NCBI RefSeq assembly: GCF_904849725.1
Contig: NC_058519.1
Span: 580,436,676-580,500,675 of the forward strand
Direction: 5' to 3'
From: Hordeum vulgare subsp. vulgare
Taxonomy: Eukaryota > Streptophyta > Magnoliopsida > Poales > Poaceae
Length of the DNA: 64,000 nt
Position 1 is the first letter of the stretch; each line of letters opens with the position of its first letter. The position numbers and the translations under genes were made by a program. The notes beneath the pieces are model-generated. The model searched no databases and had not been told where the DNA came from. It worked only from the letters and a program-made list of their open reading frames with translations. Positions 9,224-19,590 of this stretch are shown here, in pieces.

Positions 9224-12200
9224 TCCAAGGATTCGGTGAAGGTCAGCCGAGTGAAAAGGACACTGAGCAGGATGATGAGGACAAGGGGGATCCGTTCCCC
9301 CAAGTCCATGCAACGCTGATGATTTTTGCTGATGTGGAAAGCAAAAGTCGACTGAAGCTGGTGAACATGGAGGTGAACATGGCAACCCTAACCACCCCCA
9401 CGTTCCTCAAGTGGTCACAGACTGCGATCACCTTTGATCAGTCGGACCATCCAGCACATGTACCCACCCCAGAGAGGCAAGCTCTGGTCGTCGACCCGGT
9501 GGTGGAAGGAGTCCGACTGCGCAAAGTCCTCATGGACGGCGGCAGCGGTTTGAACATCATGTACGCCGACACTCTCAAGGGAATGGGCATTCCGATGTCC
9601 AAACTTAGCGAGAGCAGTATGCAGTTCCACGGAGTCGTCCCAGGATGAAAGGACAAGTCACTTGGCCAGATCGCGTTGGATGTCGTCTTCAGCTGTGACA
9701 AGAACTTCCGCAAGGAGAAGCTGACATTCGAGGTGGTGGACTTCCAGAGTGCATACCATGTGATTCTGGGTCGTCCGGCGTATGCGCGTTTCATGGCCCG
9801 TCCATGTTACGTGTATTTGAAGCTGAAGATGCCAGGCCCCAAAGGTGTGATCACGGTTATAGGCAATCGGCAGCGAGCCGAGGAGTGTTTGCAGCACGGG
9901 TCGAGGATTGCCGATCAGCAGATGGCTATTCTCGAGCTGGATGAGTACAAGAAGACCGCCGACCTCGCTGACCTGATGCATTCAAAGAAGCCAGCTTCCG
10001 AGTCCGCGTTCCAGTCGGCGGGCAACATGAAGAAAGTCAGCATCCACCCGACAAACGACACCGCCGCCCCGATGAACATCTCCACCACCCTTGATCCAAA
10101 ATAGGAAGCCGAGCTCATCCAATTCCTCCGTGAGAACTGGGACATTTCCGCATGGAAGCCCGTTGACATGCCAGGTGTACCCAGGGAGTTGGCTGAGCAC
10201 CGACTGCATGTGGATCCTGCTGCTCGGCCCGTCCGAGAACGCCTGCGTCGGTCCACCACGCACAAGAGGAAGGCAATCAGAGAGGAGGTGGCTAAACTTT
10301 TGGCAGCCAACTTCATTCGTGAGGTGCACCACTCCGAGTGGCTTGCTAATGTGGTCATGGTTCCCAAGAAGGACAAGTCTCTCCGTATGTGCATCGATTT
10401 CAAGCATCTCAATAAGGTATGTCCGAAAGATCACTTCCCGCTCCCCCGCATCGATCAATTTGTCGATTCGAATGCGGGTTGCGAGCGTTTATCCTTCCTT
10501 GATGCCTATTCGGGCTATCATTAGATCCATCTGTATGGTTCGGATGAATTAAACACAACATTCATCACCCCATTCGGGTCTTTCTGCTACATCACTATGC
10601 CATTCGGTTTGAAGAATGGAGGAGCAACTTTTATGCGCATGATCCAAAAATGCCTCCTTGACCAGATCGGTCGAAATGTGGAGGCATATATGGACGATAT
10701 CGTAGTCAAGTCACGCAAAGGTTCTGACCTGCTGACTGACTTGGCAGAAACATTCGCCAACCTACGTAGGTACGATATCAAGCTCAACCCAGCCAAGTGT
10801 TCATTCGGTGTTCCCAGCGGGAAGTTACTCAGTTTCTTCGTTTCCGAAAGAGGGATCGATGTCAACCCCGAAAAGGTCGGGACCATCGTCCGAATGGAGC
10901 GGCCGGTAAGAATACATGATGTTCAAAGGCTCACAGGTTGCCTAGCGGCTTTGAGCAGGTTTATCGCTCGACTCGGCGAGAAGGCGCTACCTCTGTATCG
11001 ACTCATGAAGAAATAAGATACCTTCGAGTGGACAGACGAAGCCCAAATTGCATTCGACGACCTCAAAGCCCTGCTTTCCACCCATCCGGTTCTTACTGCC
11101 CCGCTCAGTAAAGAACCCCTTCTTCTGTATATCGCGGCTACAAATCAAGTCGTCAACACCGTTCTGACAGTCGAACGCGAAGAAGAAGGCAAAGCGTACA
11201 AGGTTCAGCGGCCAGTATATTATATCTCCGAAGTCCTGACTCCTTCCAAGAAAAGGTATCCCCATTATCAGAAGCTTATTTATGGGATCTACATGACTGC
11301 AAAGAAGGTGGATCATTACTTCCAAGACCACTCGGTGTCTGTCATATCTGATGCTCCGTTGTCGGAAATTCTCCACAATCGGGATGCATCGGGCCGAGTG
11401 GCAAAGTGGGCAATGGAGATGCTATACTGCGACATCAAGTTTGAAGCCAAGAAAGCTATAAAGTCTCAAGCTCTGGCTGACTTCATAGCAGAATGGGTAG
11501 AACAATAGCAACCGACTCACATCTACTCGGCTCATTGGACCATGTTCTTCGATGGGTCCAAGATGTTGAATGGCTCCGGCGCTGGCGTAGTGATCATATC
11601 CCTAAAGGGTGATAAACTCAAGTATGTGTTGTAGATACATTTCGATTCCTCCAACAACGAAGCAGAGTACGAAGCTCTCCTTTACGGGTTGCGCATGGCC
11701 ATCACACTCGGCGTCCGTCGCCTGATGATCTATGGCGACTCAGATCTGGTGGTGAATCAAGTAATGAAGGAGTGGGATGTAAGGAACCCCACCATGACTG
11801 CATACTGCAATGCAGTAAGGAAGCTCGAGAAGAAGTTTGAAGGTCTGGAACTTCACCATGTTCCCCGACTGAAAAACCAAGCAGCAGCTGAATTGGCAAA
11901 ACTTGGATCCACTCGGAGACCAGTCCCGAGTGATGTCTGCCTTGAGCACCTACACCTCCCCTCGGTGAAGGAAGATCCCTTTACAGAGGAGCCAGTACAA
12001 CCAAAGAGCTCAACAGAGCCGACTGAAGTCGAGGTCCCCGTTGTGGTTGATTTGATCATGGAGATTCTTGATGTCATCCCCAAGTGGACTGTGCCGTTCA
12101 TTGCGTACATCATGAGGCAAGAGTTACCAGAAGACGAAGTCCAAGCTAGGCAGATCGTCCGCAGGTCGAAGTCCTTCACTGTCATTGATGGCCAGTTGTA

Positions 12201-13317
12201 CAGGGAAAGTGTTTCGGGCGTCCTTCAGCGGTGTATCTCCCCTGAGGAGGGACAGTTAATCTTGGAAGAAATTCACTCGGGAACCTCCGGTCATCATGCC
12301 TCCTCAAGGGCAATCGTCGCCAAAGCATTCAGAGCTGGTTTCTTCTAGTTGCAGGTGAATGAAATGGCGAAAGATATGGTCGACCGTTGCGAAGGCTCCC
12401 AATTCTATTCCAACAAGTCCCACAAGCCAACGTCTGCGCTGAAGACAATTCCTCTTGTTTGGCCATTCGCCATGTGGGGATTAGATACGGTCGGACCATT
12501 TAGAACAGGCCAAGGAGGATTCACTCATCTGCTGGTAGCAGTCGACAAGTTTACCAAGTGGATTGAAGCCAAGCCCATCAAGAAGCTCGAGGCCCTTACA
12601 ACCATCAAATTTATTGCAGACATCATCGCCAGATTCGGAGTTCCGCACAGCATAATCACCGACAATGGCACAAACTTTGACTCGGAAAGATTAAAAGGTT
12701 TTTGCACAGGCCAAGGTATCCGAGTGGATTTTGCATCCGTTGCGCACCCCCAAACAAACGGGCAAGCAGAGTGAGCGAATGGACTTATTCTTCAAGGGTT
12801 GAAGCCTCGACTCCTGCGAGAAGTTGGACATGCCGCCGGCGCATGGGTCACCGAGTTGCCTTCGGTGCTGTGGGGCCTCCGCACAACTCCGAATAGATCT
12901 ACAGGGCGATCCCCGTTCTTCCTCGTTTATGGAGTAGAGGCAGTCCTTCCGAGTGACTTGCTTCACAACTCTCCACGAGTCGAACTCTTCTCCAAAGCCG
13001 AAGCAGAGCAAGCCAGGCAAGACGGAGTGGATCTTATAGAAGAAGAGCGCGAGATGGCACTGACTCGCTCAACAATTTATCAACAAGATCTACGGCGATT
13101 TCACGCGCGGCACGTCAGGAGTCGCACGTTCCAAGCAGGCAACCTGGTACTCCGAGTGGATCATCAAAGACCACACAAGTTAGCTCCCGCCTGGGAAGGA
13201 CCCTTCATCATCTCTAAGTTGCTGAATAACGGAGCATATCGACTCTACAACCTCGACAGGGAAACGGACGAGCCGCGAGCATGGAATGGAGATCTCCTGA
13301 AGCGCTTCTACACATAA
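9163..13317 (+). pseudogene. pol of the Tat element: protease, RT, two RNase H domains, integrase (eight in-frame stops)
   Basis: One reading frame holds the whole polyprotein. Protease motif VLMDGGSGLNIMY lies near 9530-9570 (DGGS in place of DTG/DSG, usual in several plant Gypsy groups). RT follows from about 10170, with the AYMDDIVVKS catalytic motif near 10685. RNase H comes next, then a second RNase H-like domain around 11520-11930 (motifs FDGSKM, YGDSDLVV). Integrase at about 12349-13000 shows WGLDTVGPF and TDNGTNF, with the third acidic residue next to the stop at 12772. The C-terminal region after integrase ends at 13317. Stops interrupt the same frame at 9646, 10102, 10522, 11014, 11506, 11632, 12346 and 12772, yet I find no frameshift between 9163 and 13317. 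The element is thus inactivated by point mutations only. Confidence 0.9.
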
Positions 13318-13423
13318 CCGCCGATGGGGACAATGTAAAGAGCAAGTATCATTGAAGTAATACAAAGCATATTGATTTCTTTCCAATTCAAAATTCTTCC
13401 GCGTTTGCAGACTCCGGTCTAAA

Positions 13424-14190
13424 AAACTCGCTCCGAGTGCGCATAAAAGTCGCACTCGGGGACTTAGCTGCAATCCAGAGTCGCCTAAGTAAAAAACTCG
13501 CTCCGAGTGTGCACTAAAAGTCGCACTCGGAGACTTAGCTGCGAACCAGAGTCGCCTAAGTACAAACTCGCTCTGAGTGCGCACTAAAAGTCGCACTCGG
13601 GGACTTAGCTGCGACCCAGAGTCGCCTAAGTAAAAACTCGCTCCGAGTGTGCACTAAAAGTCGCACTCGGAGACTTACCTGCGACCCATAGTCGCCTAAG
13701 TAAAAAACTCGCTCCGAGTGTGCACTAAAAGTCGCACTCGGAGACTTAGCTGCGAACCAGAGTCGCCTAAATACAAACTCGCTCCTAGTGCGCACTAAAA
13801 GTCGCACTCGGGGACTTAGCTGCGACCCAGACTCGCCTAAGTAAAAACTCGCTCCGAGTGTGCACTAAAAGTCACACTCGAAGACTTAGCTGCGACCAGA
13901 GTCGCCTAAGTAAAAAACTCGCTCCGAGTGTGCACTAAAAGTCGCACTCGGAGACTTAGCTACGAACCAGAGTCGCCTAAGTACAAACTCGCTCCGAGTG
14001 CGCACTAAAAGTCGCACTCGGGGACTTAGCTGCGACCCAGAGTCGCCTAAGTAAAAAACTCGCTCCGAGTGTGCACTAAAAGTCGCAGTCAGAGACTTAG
14101 CTGCGAACCAGAGTCGCCTAAGTACAAACTCGCTCCGAGTGTGCACTAAAAGTCGCACTCAGAGACTTAGCTGCGAACCAGAGTCGCCTG
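13424..14190. repeat. Tandem array, about 11 copies of a 70-71 bp hairpin unit
   Basis: Directly behind pol, a 70-71 base unit repeats with phase marks (ACTCGCTCC) near 13427, 13497, 13567, 13637 and 13708 and onward. Each unit contains an inverted repeat of the form CCGAGTGCG - about 10 bases - CGCACTCGG, so every repeat can form a 9-bp-stem hairpin, followed by GGGGACTTAGCTGCGA and CAGAGTCGCCTAAGTA. Units alternate between CGCACT and TGCACT variants, hinting at a dimer-level higher order. The array lies between the sense pol and the antisense gene; the minus-strand frames through it are repeat translations, not genes. Confidence 0.9.
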
Positions 14191-14830
14191 AGTAACAACT
14201 CGCTCCGAGTGCGCGCTTACAGTCACACTCGGGGACTTAGCTGCGACCCAGAGTCGCCTAAGTAAAAAGCTTCCTCCGAGTGTGTACTCGAGATACACTC
14301 GAAGGCCTAGCAGCCCCTCATTGAGGCTCATGTGGATGTGAAGACAACTGACAACTACATGAGTAACAACTCGCTCCGAGTGCGCGCTTACAGTCACACT
14401 CGGGGACTTAGCCGAGACCCAGAGTCGCCTAAGTAAAAAGCTTCCTCCGAGTGTGTACTCGAGATACACTCGAAGGCCTAGCAGACCCTCATTGAGGCTC
14501 ATGTGGATGTGAAGACAACTGACAACTACATGAGTAGCAACTCACTCCGAGTGGGCACGAAAAGTCATACTCGGGGACTTAGCTGCGACTCAGAGTCGCC
14601 TAAGTAAAATGCTTCCTCCGAGTGTGTACTCGAGATACACTCGAAGGCTTAGCAGACCCTCATTGAGGCTCATGTGGATGTGAAGAAAACTAACAACTAC
14701 ATGAGTAACAACTCGCTCCGAGTGCGCACTAACAGTCGCACTCGGAGTCGCCTAAGTAAAAGCTCGCTTCGAGTGCGCACTCAGAGACCTTGCAGACCCT
14801 CATTGAGGCTCATGTGGATGTGAAGACAAC
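14191..14830. repeat. Tandem array of a 171-bp higher-order unit, about 3.7 copies
   Basis: Phase marks at 14198, 14369, 14540 and 14711 give an exact 171-base period. Each unit joins one 70-bp type hairpin segment to about 100 bases containing CTCCGAGTGTGTACTCGAG, CTCATTGAGGCTCATG and GACAACTGACAACTACATG. The last copy is shortened. It follows the 70-bp array without a break, so the longer unit seems to have grown out of the shorter. Confidence 0.9.
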
Positions 14831-15101
14831 TGACAACTACATGCTCCGCATGTTTGCCATTGGCTTCACCAAGAAACGCCAAACAAAAACCACGAGCCAA
14901 AGTCGTGCCAAAAAAAAACTTAGCGAAAGAAGAGCAAAATATTTGATTCGAATTCAAAGCTGTATCTACGATCAGTCGGCTCGGTGTGAATCAAGCTTAT
15001 CCACACCGAACCACGAATGTGATGGCCAACAGCAGTGGCCAAAGTTTGATACAGATACCACTCGGCATACCGAGGTAAATGTGCGTTGACCATAAAGTTT
15101 T

Positions 15102-18100
15102 TCAAGCGTCACCAGGACTGGCAGGCTCCACAAAGGTGTCAAGGTCGATTCCGTCTGCAATGCGAGTGGCTGTGTCGAGGAAGGTCTCCATGAATTCTTC
15201 GAATCGAAGCTTCTTGGTGTTGGCGACCTGCAACGTCTTCAGCTTTCCTTCGCGAGCTTCCTTGCAGTGCACTCGGACCAGAGATAGCGCCACGTCCGCA
15301 CCACAATGAGCGGCGGACTTCTTCCATGCCTGCATTGTGCTCGGGACGTCCTCCAGCCGAGTCATCAACCCATCTATTTCTTGCTGAGAGTCGTCTTCAG
15401 GACACAACTCCTTGTCGATCCGACCGATGACTTCTCTGAGGCGGCCAATGAAAGGTCCCACTCTGCTAAGGCGAATATGCGCTCGGAGAAAGTCCCGGTT
15501 GGCTTCGTCGCCGAGTGGAACGTTCGGAACAACCGACCGTTCAATGTCGGCTGCTTCAACCTTAACATCCCGACAGAAGTCTGCAAAGAAAAGACAAGCA
15601 GAAAGTAAGCGTAGAGTGAACTCCAAAGTCAAGAAGCACTCGGCAAAAACTTACCACCAAGCAGTGCAACCATCTTCCTTGCCCAGTCGCTGACGTACTT
15701 CTCGTGCGCCATGCACCGAGTGTTCATCAACTTCAGCTGGCCCATCCATTCGGATCTTTGACTCTTCAATTTTTCAACTTCGGCTAGCAATGCCTTGTTG
15801 GTCTCCCGAGACTCCTCCAAAGACTTCTCTCGGTCAGCAAGAGCCCCCTTCACACCAGCCAGGTCATTCACAGCCGCCTCCAAGTCCGCAGCAAGCTGAA
15901 TCTTCTCAGCCTTCAGAGCATTGTACGCAGATCCCATTTTGCAAGTCTTCTGCCAAATAAGCACAAAGGGAAGATCACACACATTCAACAAGGAAAACAA
16001 TCAAAGCTCAAAGTTCTTCAGACCCCTGCCGATGCAAGCAATCAACAACGGTCTGGGGGACTACACCCAGTGGGTTCACTAAGAGTGACCCCACTGGCAT
16101 GAAGCTCGAACAGGTCGGCCCTATTGAGCTACATGACAAACAGACAAATCTATGAGACTACTATTACCCGACCTGAGTAACACTACTCTCGGGGACTACA
16201 CCCAGTGGGTGCACTCGGAGTGCCCCCACTGGTACCATTCGGGCAGATCAGCTCTGATCTGTTCAGGTCACGGAAAATACATATAAAGACAACTGCCGGT
16301 GTAAGCACTCGACAGAAGTCTCGGGGACTACACCCACTGGGTTCACTCGGAGTGAACCCACTGCAAAATCATCCTACTGTATCCGAGTGTATCCTACTCG
16401 GGTGACAAGAGGAAAGTAAACACTTACTAGCGCACTTACTCGGATATCGTCCCGGAGCTCCAAGCTTTTCTTGTACAAAGACGCGATGGAGTCATACGCT
16501 CCCTTGGCATCACCCACCATCAGCTCCACCTGCACCATGGCGTCCTTGGCGGCCCCAACCTGGTCTTCCGGGAGATGTCGGGCGTCATATTGAACGGTTG
16601 ACGGACCCGACGCGACAGAAGACTCCCTGGGCATCCCGAGCTCAGCTCCACTCGGTTCCTCCGTGAGGGGTACCGTCTCAGTCGGCGGCACCGTCTCGGT
16701 TGGCGGCACGTTCATGGTGGGAGCAGCAGTAGATGGGACAACCTCAAGGACAGGCGCCAAAGCTAGCTCCGACCCCCTTTGGTCGTCGTCCCCCAGGTGG
16801 ATCACCTCCGAAGGAAGCTCGACTGAACAAAATGAAATTACAGAAAAAGGTCAAGACAACACTCGCGAAACAATAATACAAACTCTCGGAGTCGTGACAA
16901 CTTACCTTGCTGGGACGTGGCGGCGTTATCCGTGTCCATGGGGTCATCGTCCTGGCGCGGCAGAGAGGTGGCGGAGGTAGCAACTCTGTTGAGTGAAATC
17001 CACTCGACGGGTAAGCATGAGTTCAATCAGATACTGAAGGAAGATAGAAGAACAAGACACTTACGCTAAGGCGACTAGAACAGCGATCCTCATCCGAGGC
17101 AAAGCTTTCCGAGGCTTAGGCCCACTGGGTTTGGCTACCTTGGACGGCTGGTCCGTGGGCTCGGCAGCCGCGTCCCTCGTCCTCTTCACACTCCGAGCAC
17201 TCGGAGCCACGGGAGGGGTTGGCGGAGCACTCGGGGCCGCTGGAGGAGCCGACGGAGCAGCGGGATCGTGACGGCGCTTAGTTCGGTGCTCTGGTGGTGG
17301 AGGTGGCGAGCTCTGCTCCCCATCCTCCTCCTCCTCCTCTTCCGACTCCTGCTCCGTCTCCCCACTGTCGGAGACGTACTCGGCGCTATCCGCGCTGCCC
17401 TCCTGGCTGCCCTCCTCTTCCTCGGCTGGATTCCCGTTCGAGACAGCAGAATACCAGTTGGTCCACTCCTGCAGAAAACATAGTCGGTAACGTCAGTCAG
17501 CAGGACAAGAAAAGTAATAAACCTAAGAAGATTAAAAGCACTCGACAAGATGCACTCACCTTATTCGGAGGAGGATTGTCACCGCGGAAGGGCTTCACCC
17601 ACCGGGCTCCTTCGGGGTTGTCACATGCGCCTGTGATGCCGCGGACCCACGCTCTCACAGTCTCCCCGATCACGCACTCTGGATGAGTCCGAGTGGAATC
17701 TGAAGGTCCCGCGTAGTGCCACATGGCGTGGTGCCGGGCCTGCAGCGGCTAGATGCGTCGACCCAGAAAAGTTTCCAGCAAGTCCGTGCCGGTGACTCCC
17801 TTGCGAACGACAGCTATCAGCACGTCGACCAAAGGCTGGATCTGGATCTTTTCCCCCTTAGAGAGCGCAAGCTTCCTAGGAGGACCCGGACGGTCTAGGC
17901 TAAAAGGTGGCAACCCACTCGAGGCATTCAGACAAGCAATGTTCTGGCAATAGAACCAGGTCGATTGCCAGTTCCTAACTGACTCGGATAACTGGAGGGG
18001 GGTAGCTACTCTTTGTTTTCTTCTGGAAGGCTAAACCCCCGCAGAGCTGGAGGAGATGGGTCTTATCGTCCGACTGGCTAAGCTTTTTGAAGGTTTCGGA

Positions 18101-18538
18101 TCTAGTAGAGAAGACGTACTTAAAGAGCCCCCAGTGAGGGGGACATCCAATAAAGCACTCGCAAAGGGTGATGAATGCAGCAAGGTGGGCTATTGCGTTT
18201 GGAGGAAAATGATGGAGCTGTGCCCCAAAGTAAGTCATGATACCTCGCAAGAAGGGGTGGGGAGGCAAGGAGAAGCCCCTGAACACATGGCTGAGCAGCA
18301 GAACGCGCTCTCCCTCCCTCGGCGCCGGCTCCGTCTTGCCTTCCGGCAGCCGCCAGGACTTGTTGACGATCATGCCATGCTCCACCAACTCCAGCAAGTC
18401 GTCCTCCGTCACCGAGGAGGGGAGGAAATCCCCCTGGATCCAACCCGTCGGCAGCGCCGGCTGCCGCCGCTGGGTAGGAGCCGCCCCCTTCTTCTTCTTC
18501 TTCTGCGACTCAAGTTTGCTGGTACGCCCCTTCGTCAT
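15102..18538 (-). pseudogene. Antisense spliced accessory gene of the Tat element (Transposase_28-like)
   Basis: The ATG at 18538 opens a protein beginning MTKGRTSKLES, a Lys-rich start, then a globular region (motifs FLPSSVTEDDLLELV, FSLPPHPFLRGIM, FPPNAIAHLAAFITLCE) of the kind annotated as putative gypsy-type transposon (Transposase_28, PF04195). Downstream exons, judged by splice sites and coding continuity, are about 17468-17065 (acidic, with KRTR and Pro-rich stretches), 16985-16916, 16822-16440, 15949-15655 (coiled-coil, LKAEKIQLAADLE) and 15580-15102, ending at the stop 15104-15102. GTAAGT-type donors at 17064, 16915, 16439 and 15654 and pyrimidine-AG acceptors support them. Two breaks are visible: a frameshift near 18000, where a C-run is one base short, and a stop near 17749. 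The product's role is unknown; antisense genes in this position are known from Grande-type elements. Confidence 0.75.
15950..16439 (-). other. Intron of the antisense gene with three regularly spaced hairpins
   Basis: The intron holds three copies of a palindromic segment at 16067-16097, 16202-16232 and about 16334-16363, 131-135 bases apart. Each is CCAGTGGGTKCACT, a 3-base loop, and the near-perfect complement AGTGMMCCCACTGG, with one mismatch per 13-14 bp stem. Each copy sits behind GGGGACTACACC. The stems hold on either strand. Confidence 0.7.
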
Positions 18539-18654
18539 GGCGAAGGCGGCGGATCCGCAGAGGAGGAGGGGAAGGAAGAAGCTTGGAGCGTGCAGAGAGC
18601 TGCGGGAGGAGCGGGATTAATGCGAGGAAGATGAGCAGCGCAACAGAGAATCCC

Positions 18655-18680
18655 GCCGGAGAGACTTAAATAAGCTTCCG
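18655..18680 (-). promoter_or_regulatory. Possible TATA box of the antisense gene
   Basis: On the minus strand CTTATTTAAGTC lies about 130 bases before the ATG at 18538, a usual distance for a plant TATA box. The region between is GC-rich and free of other candidates. This is a position-based guess. Confidence 0.4.
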
Positions 18681-19039
18681 ACTGGGTCACTAACAGGTGG
18701 ACCCAAAATCTTATCTCCCCAACCGGCTGCTGCGATGTTAGTGGAGAAGATAAAGGTGCGGTAATCGAGGTGGCAAAACCTACTCGATGGCGATGTCGTC
18801 ATCCCCGCTGAGCGCGCGACAACCGAAATTTGAGGATCCCGGAAAATCCGGCGCTGTCAGTTTGACCAGTCACATCGAAAGATTCCGCGGAAGCACTCGG
18901 TCTCTGACGGTTCGTTTCACCGATACCTTCACTCAGATCACTGGTTGAAAGGACAAAATGGATCGAGGCAAACAATGCCAAAGTCACCTCCCTACCACTC
19001 TGATCCATACTCCAGACATCACTTCATCGTTCCAACCCC

Positions 19040-19057
19040 GATCCATTCGGGGACTAA
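19040..19057 (+). promoter_or_regulatory. Polypurine tract of the Tat element
   Basis: TTCGGGGACTAA directly precedes the TG of the 3' LTR and is the expected second-strand primer site, though it is short and interrupted by pyrimidines. Confidence 0.6.
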
Positions 19058-19590
19058 TGATGGGGTTATAGTCCCAGGGTAGGGTCATAGGCCTGCCCTA
19101 TAGGTCCTAACCAAGGACTACCCTTCATAGAGGACGGGGACCTTAGACAGTTCCGACCGAACTAAGGACTCCCCCATCATCCAGTCGGTGATGAGCACTC
19201 GGAGGATATTTAACGTACCGACTGGATTCCACTCTGTACATCGTAACCTCCCAGGAGGGCAACGGTCATACGTTTTCATACACCATTATTAACATTTAAG
19301 GCTTACGTTACCTGTAACGTAGGCATTTATTCACCACTATTCCACCCCTGTCCACCGGGCCATTATGAAGGGCAGCGCACTCTATATAAGCCGCCCTTCC
19401 CCACTGGTGCAGGGGTTGGCATTTACTGTAATCCTATATTCCACTCGACACTAAGCTCCCAAGAGCACTGAGACGTAAGGCTTTTACCTCCACCATAGAG
19501 GGGCCTGAACTCATACATCCTCGCCGTAGCTAAGGCTCTGCCCATCCTTTCGTACCCCACACATCTACTGTCAGACTTATACCCACGACA
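19058..19590 (+). repeat. 3' LTR of the Tat-lineage Gypsy element
   Basis: 533 bases, TGATGGGGTT to ACCCACGACA, followed by the GATAT target duplication at 19591-19595. Eight of the 12 differences from the 5' LTR are transitions by my count. Confidence 0.95.

Larger units (their letters stand above)
6830..19590 (+). mobile_element. Tat-lineage Gypsy LTR retrotransposon with antisense accessory gene (12.8 kb)
   Basis: Complete element with two 533-bp LTRs (TG...CA), target duplication GATAT at 6825-6829 and 19591-19595, a PBS two bases after the 5' LTR, and a purine-rich tract ending GGGGACTAA before the 3' LTR. Order on the plus strand is gag, protease, reverse transcriptase, RNase H, second RNase H-like domain, integrase; then tandem repeats and a spliced gene on the opposite strand. 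The second RNase H and the antisense gene are features of the Tat (Grande/Retand/Ogre) branch of plant Ty3/Gypsy elements. By hand the LTRs differ at 12 of 533 positions (about 2.3%), which at the commonly used grass rate of 1.3e-8 per site per year is roughly 0.9 million years. All coding parts are broken, so it could move only with help in trans. Confidence 0.9.

Noticed and set aside
14167..14502. Minus-strand ORFs through the tandem arrays as repeat proteins
   Set aside because: They are direct translations of the 70- and 171-bp repeats and begin and end with the array phase, with no start context.
13424..14830. CRISPR array
   Set aside because: Units are contiguous tandem repeats with no unique spacers, inside a plant retrotransposon.
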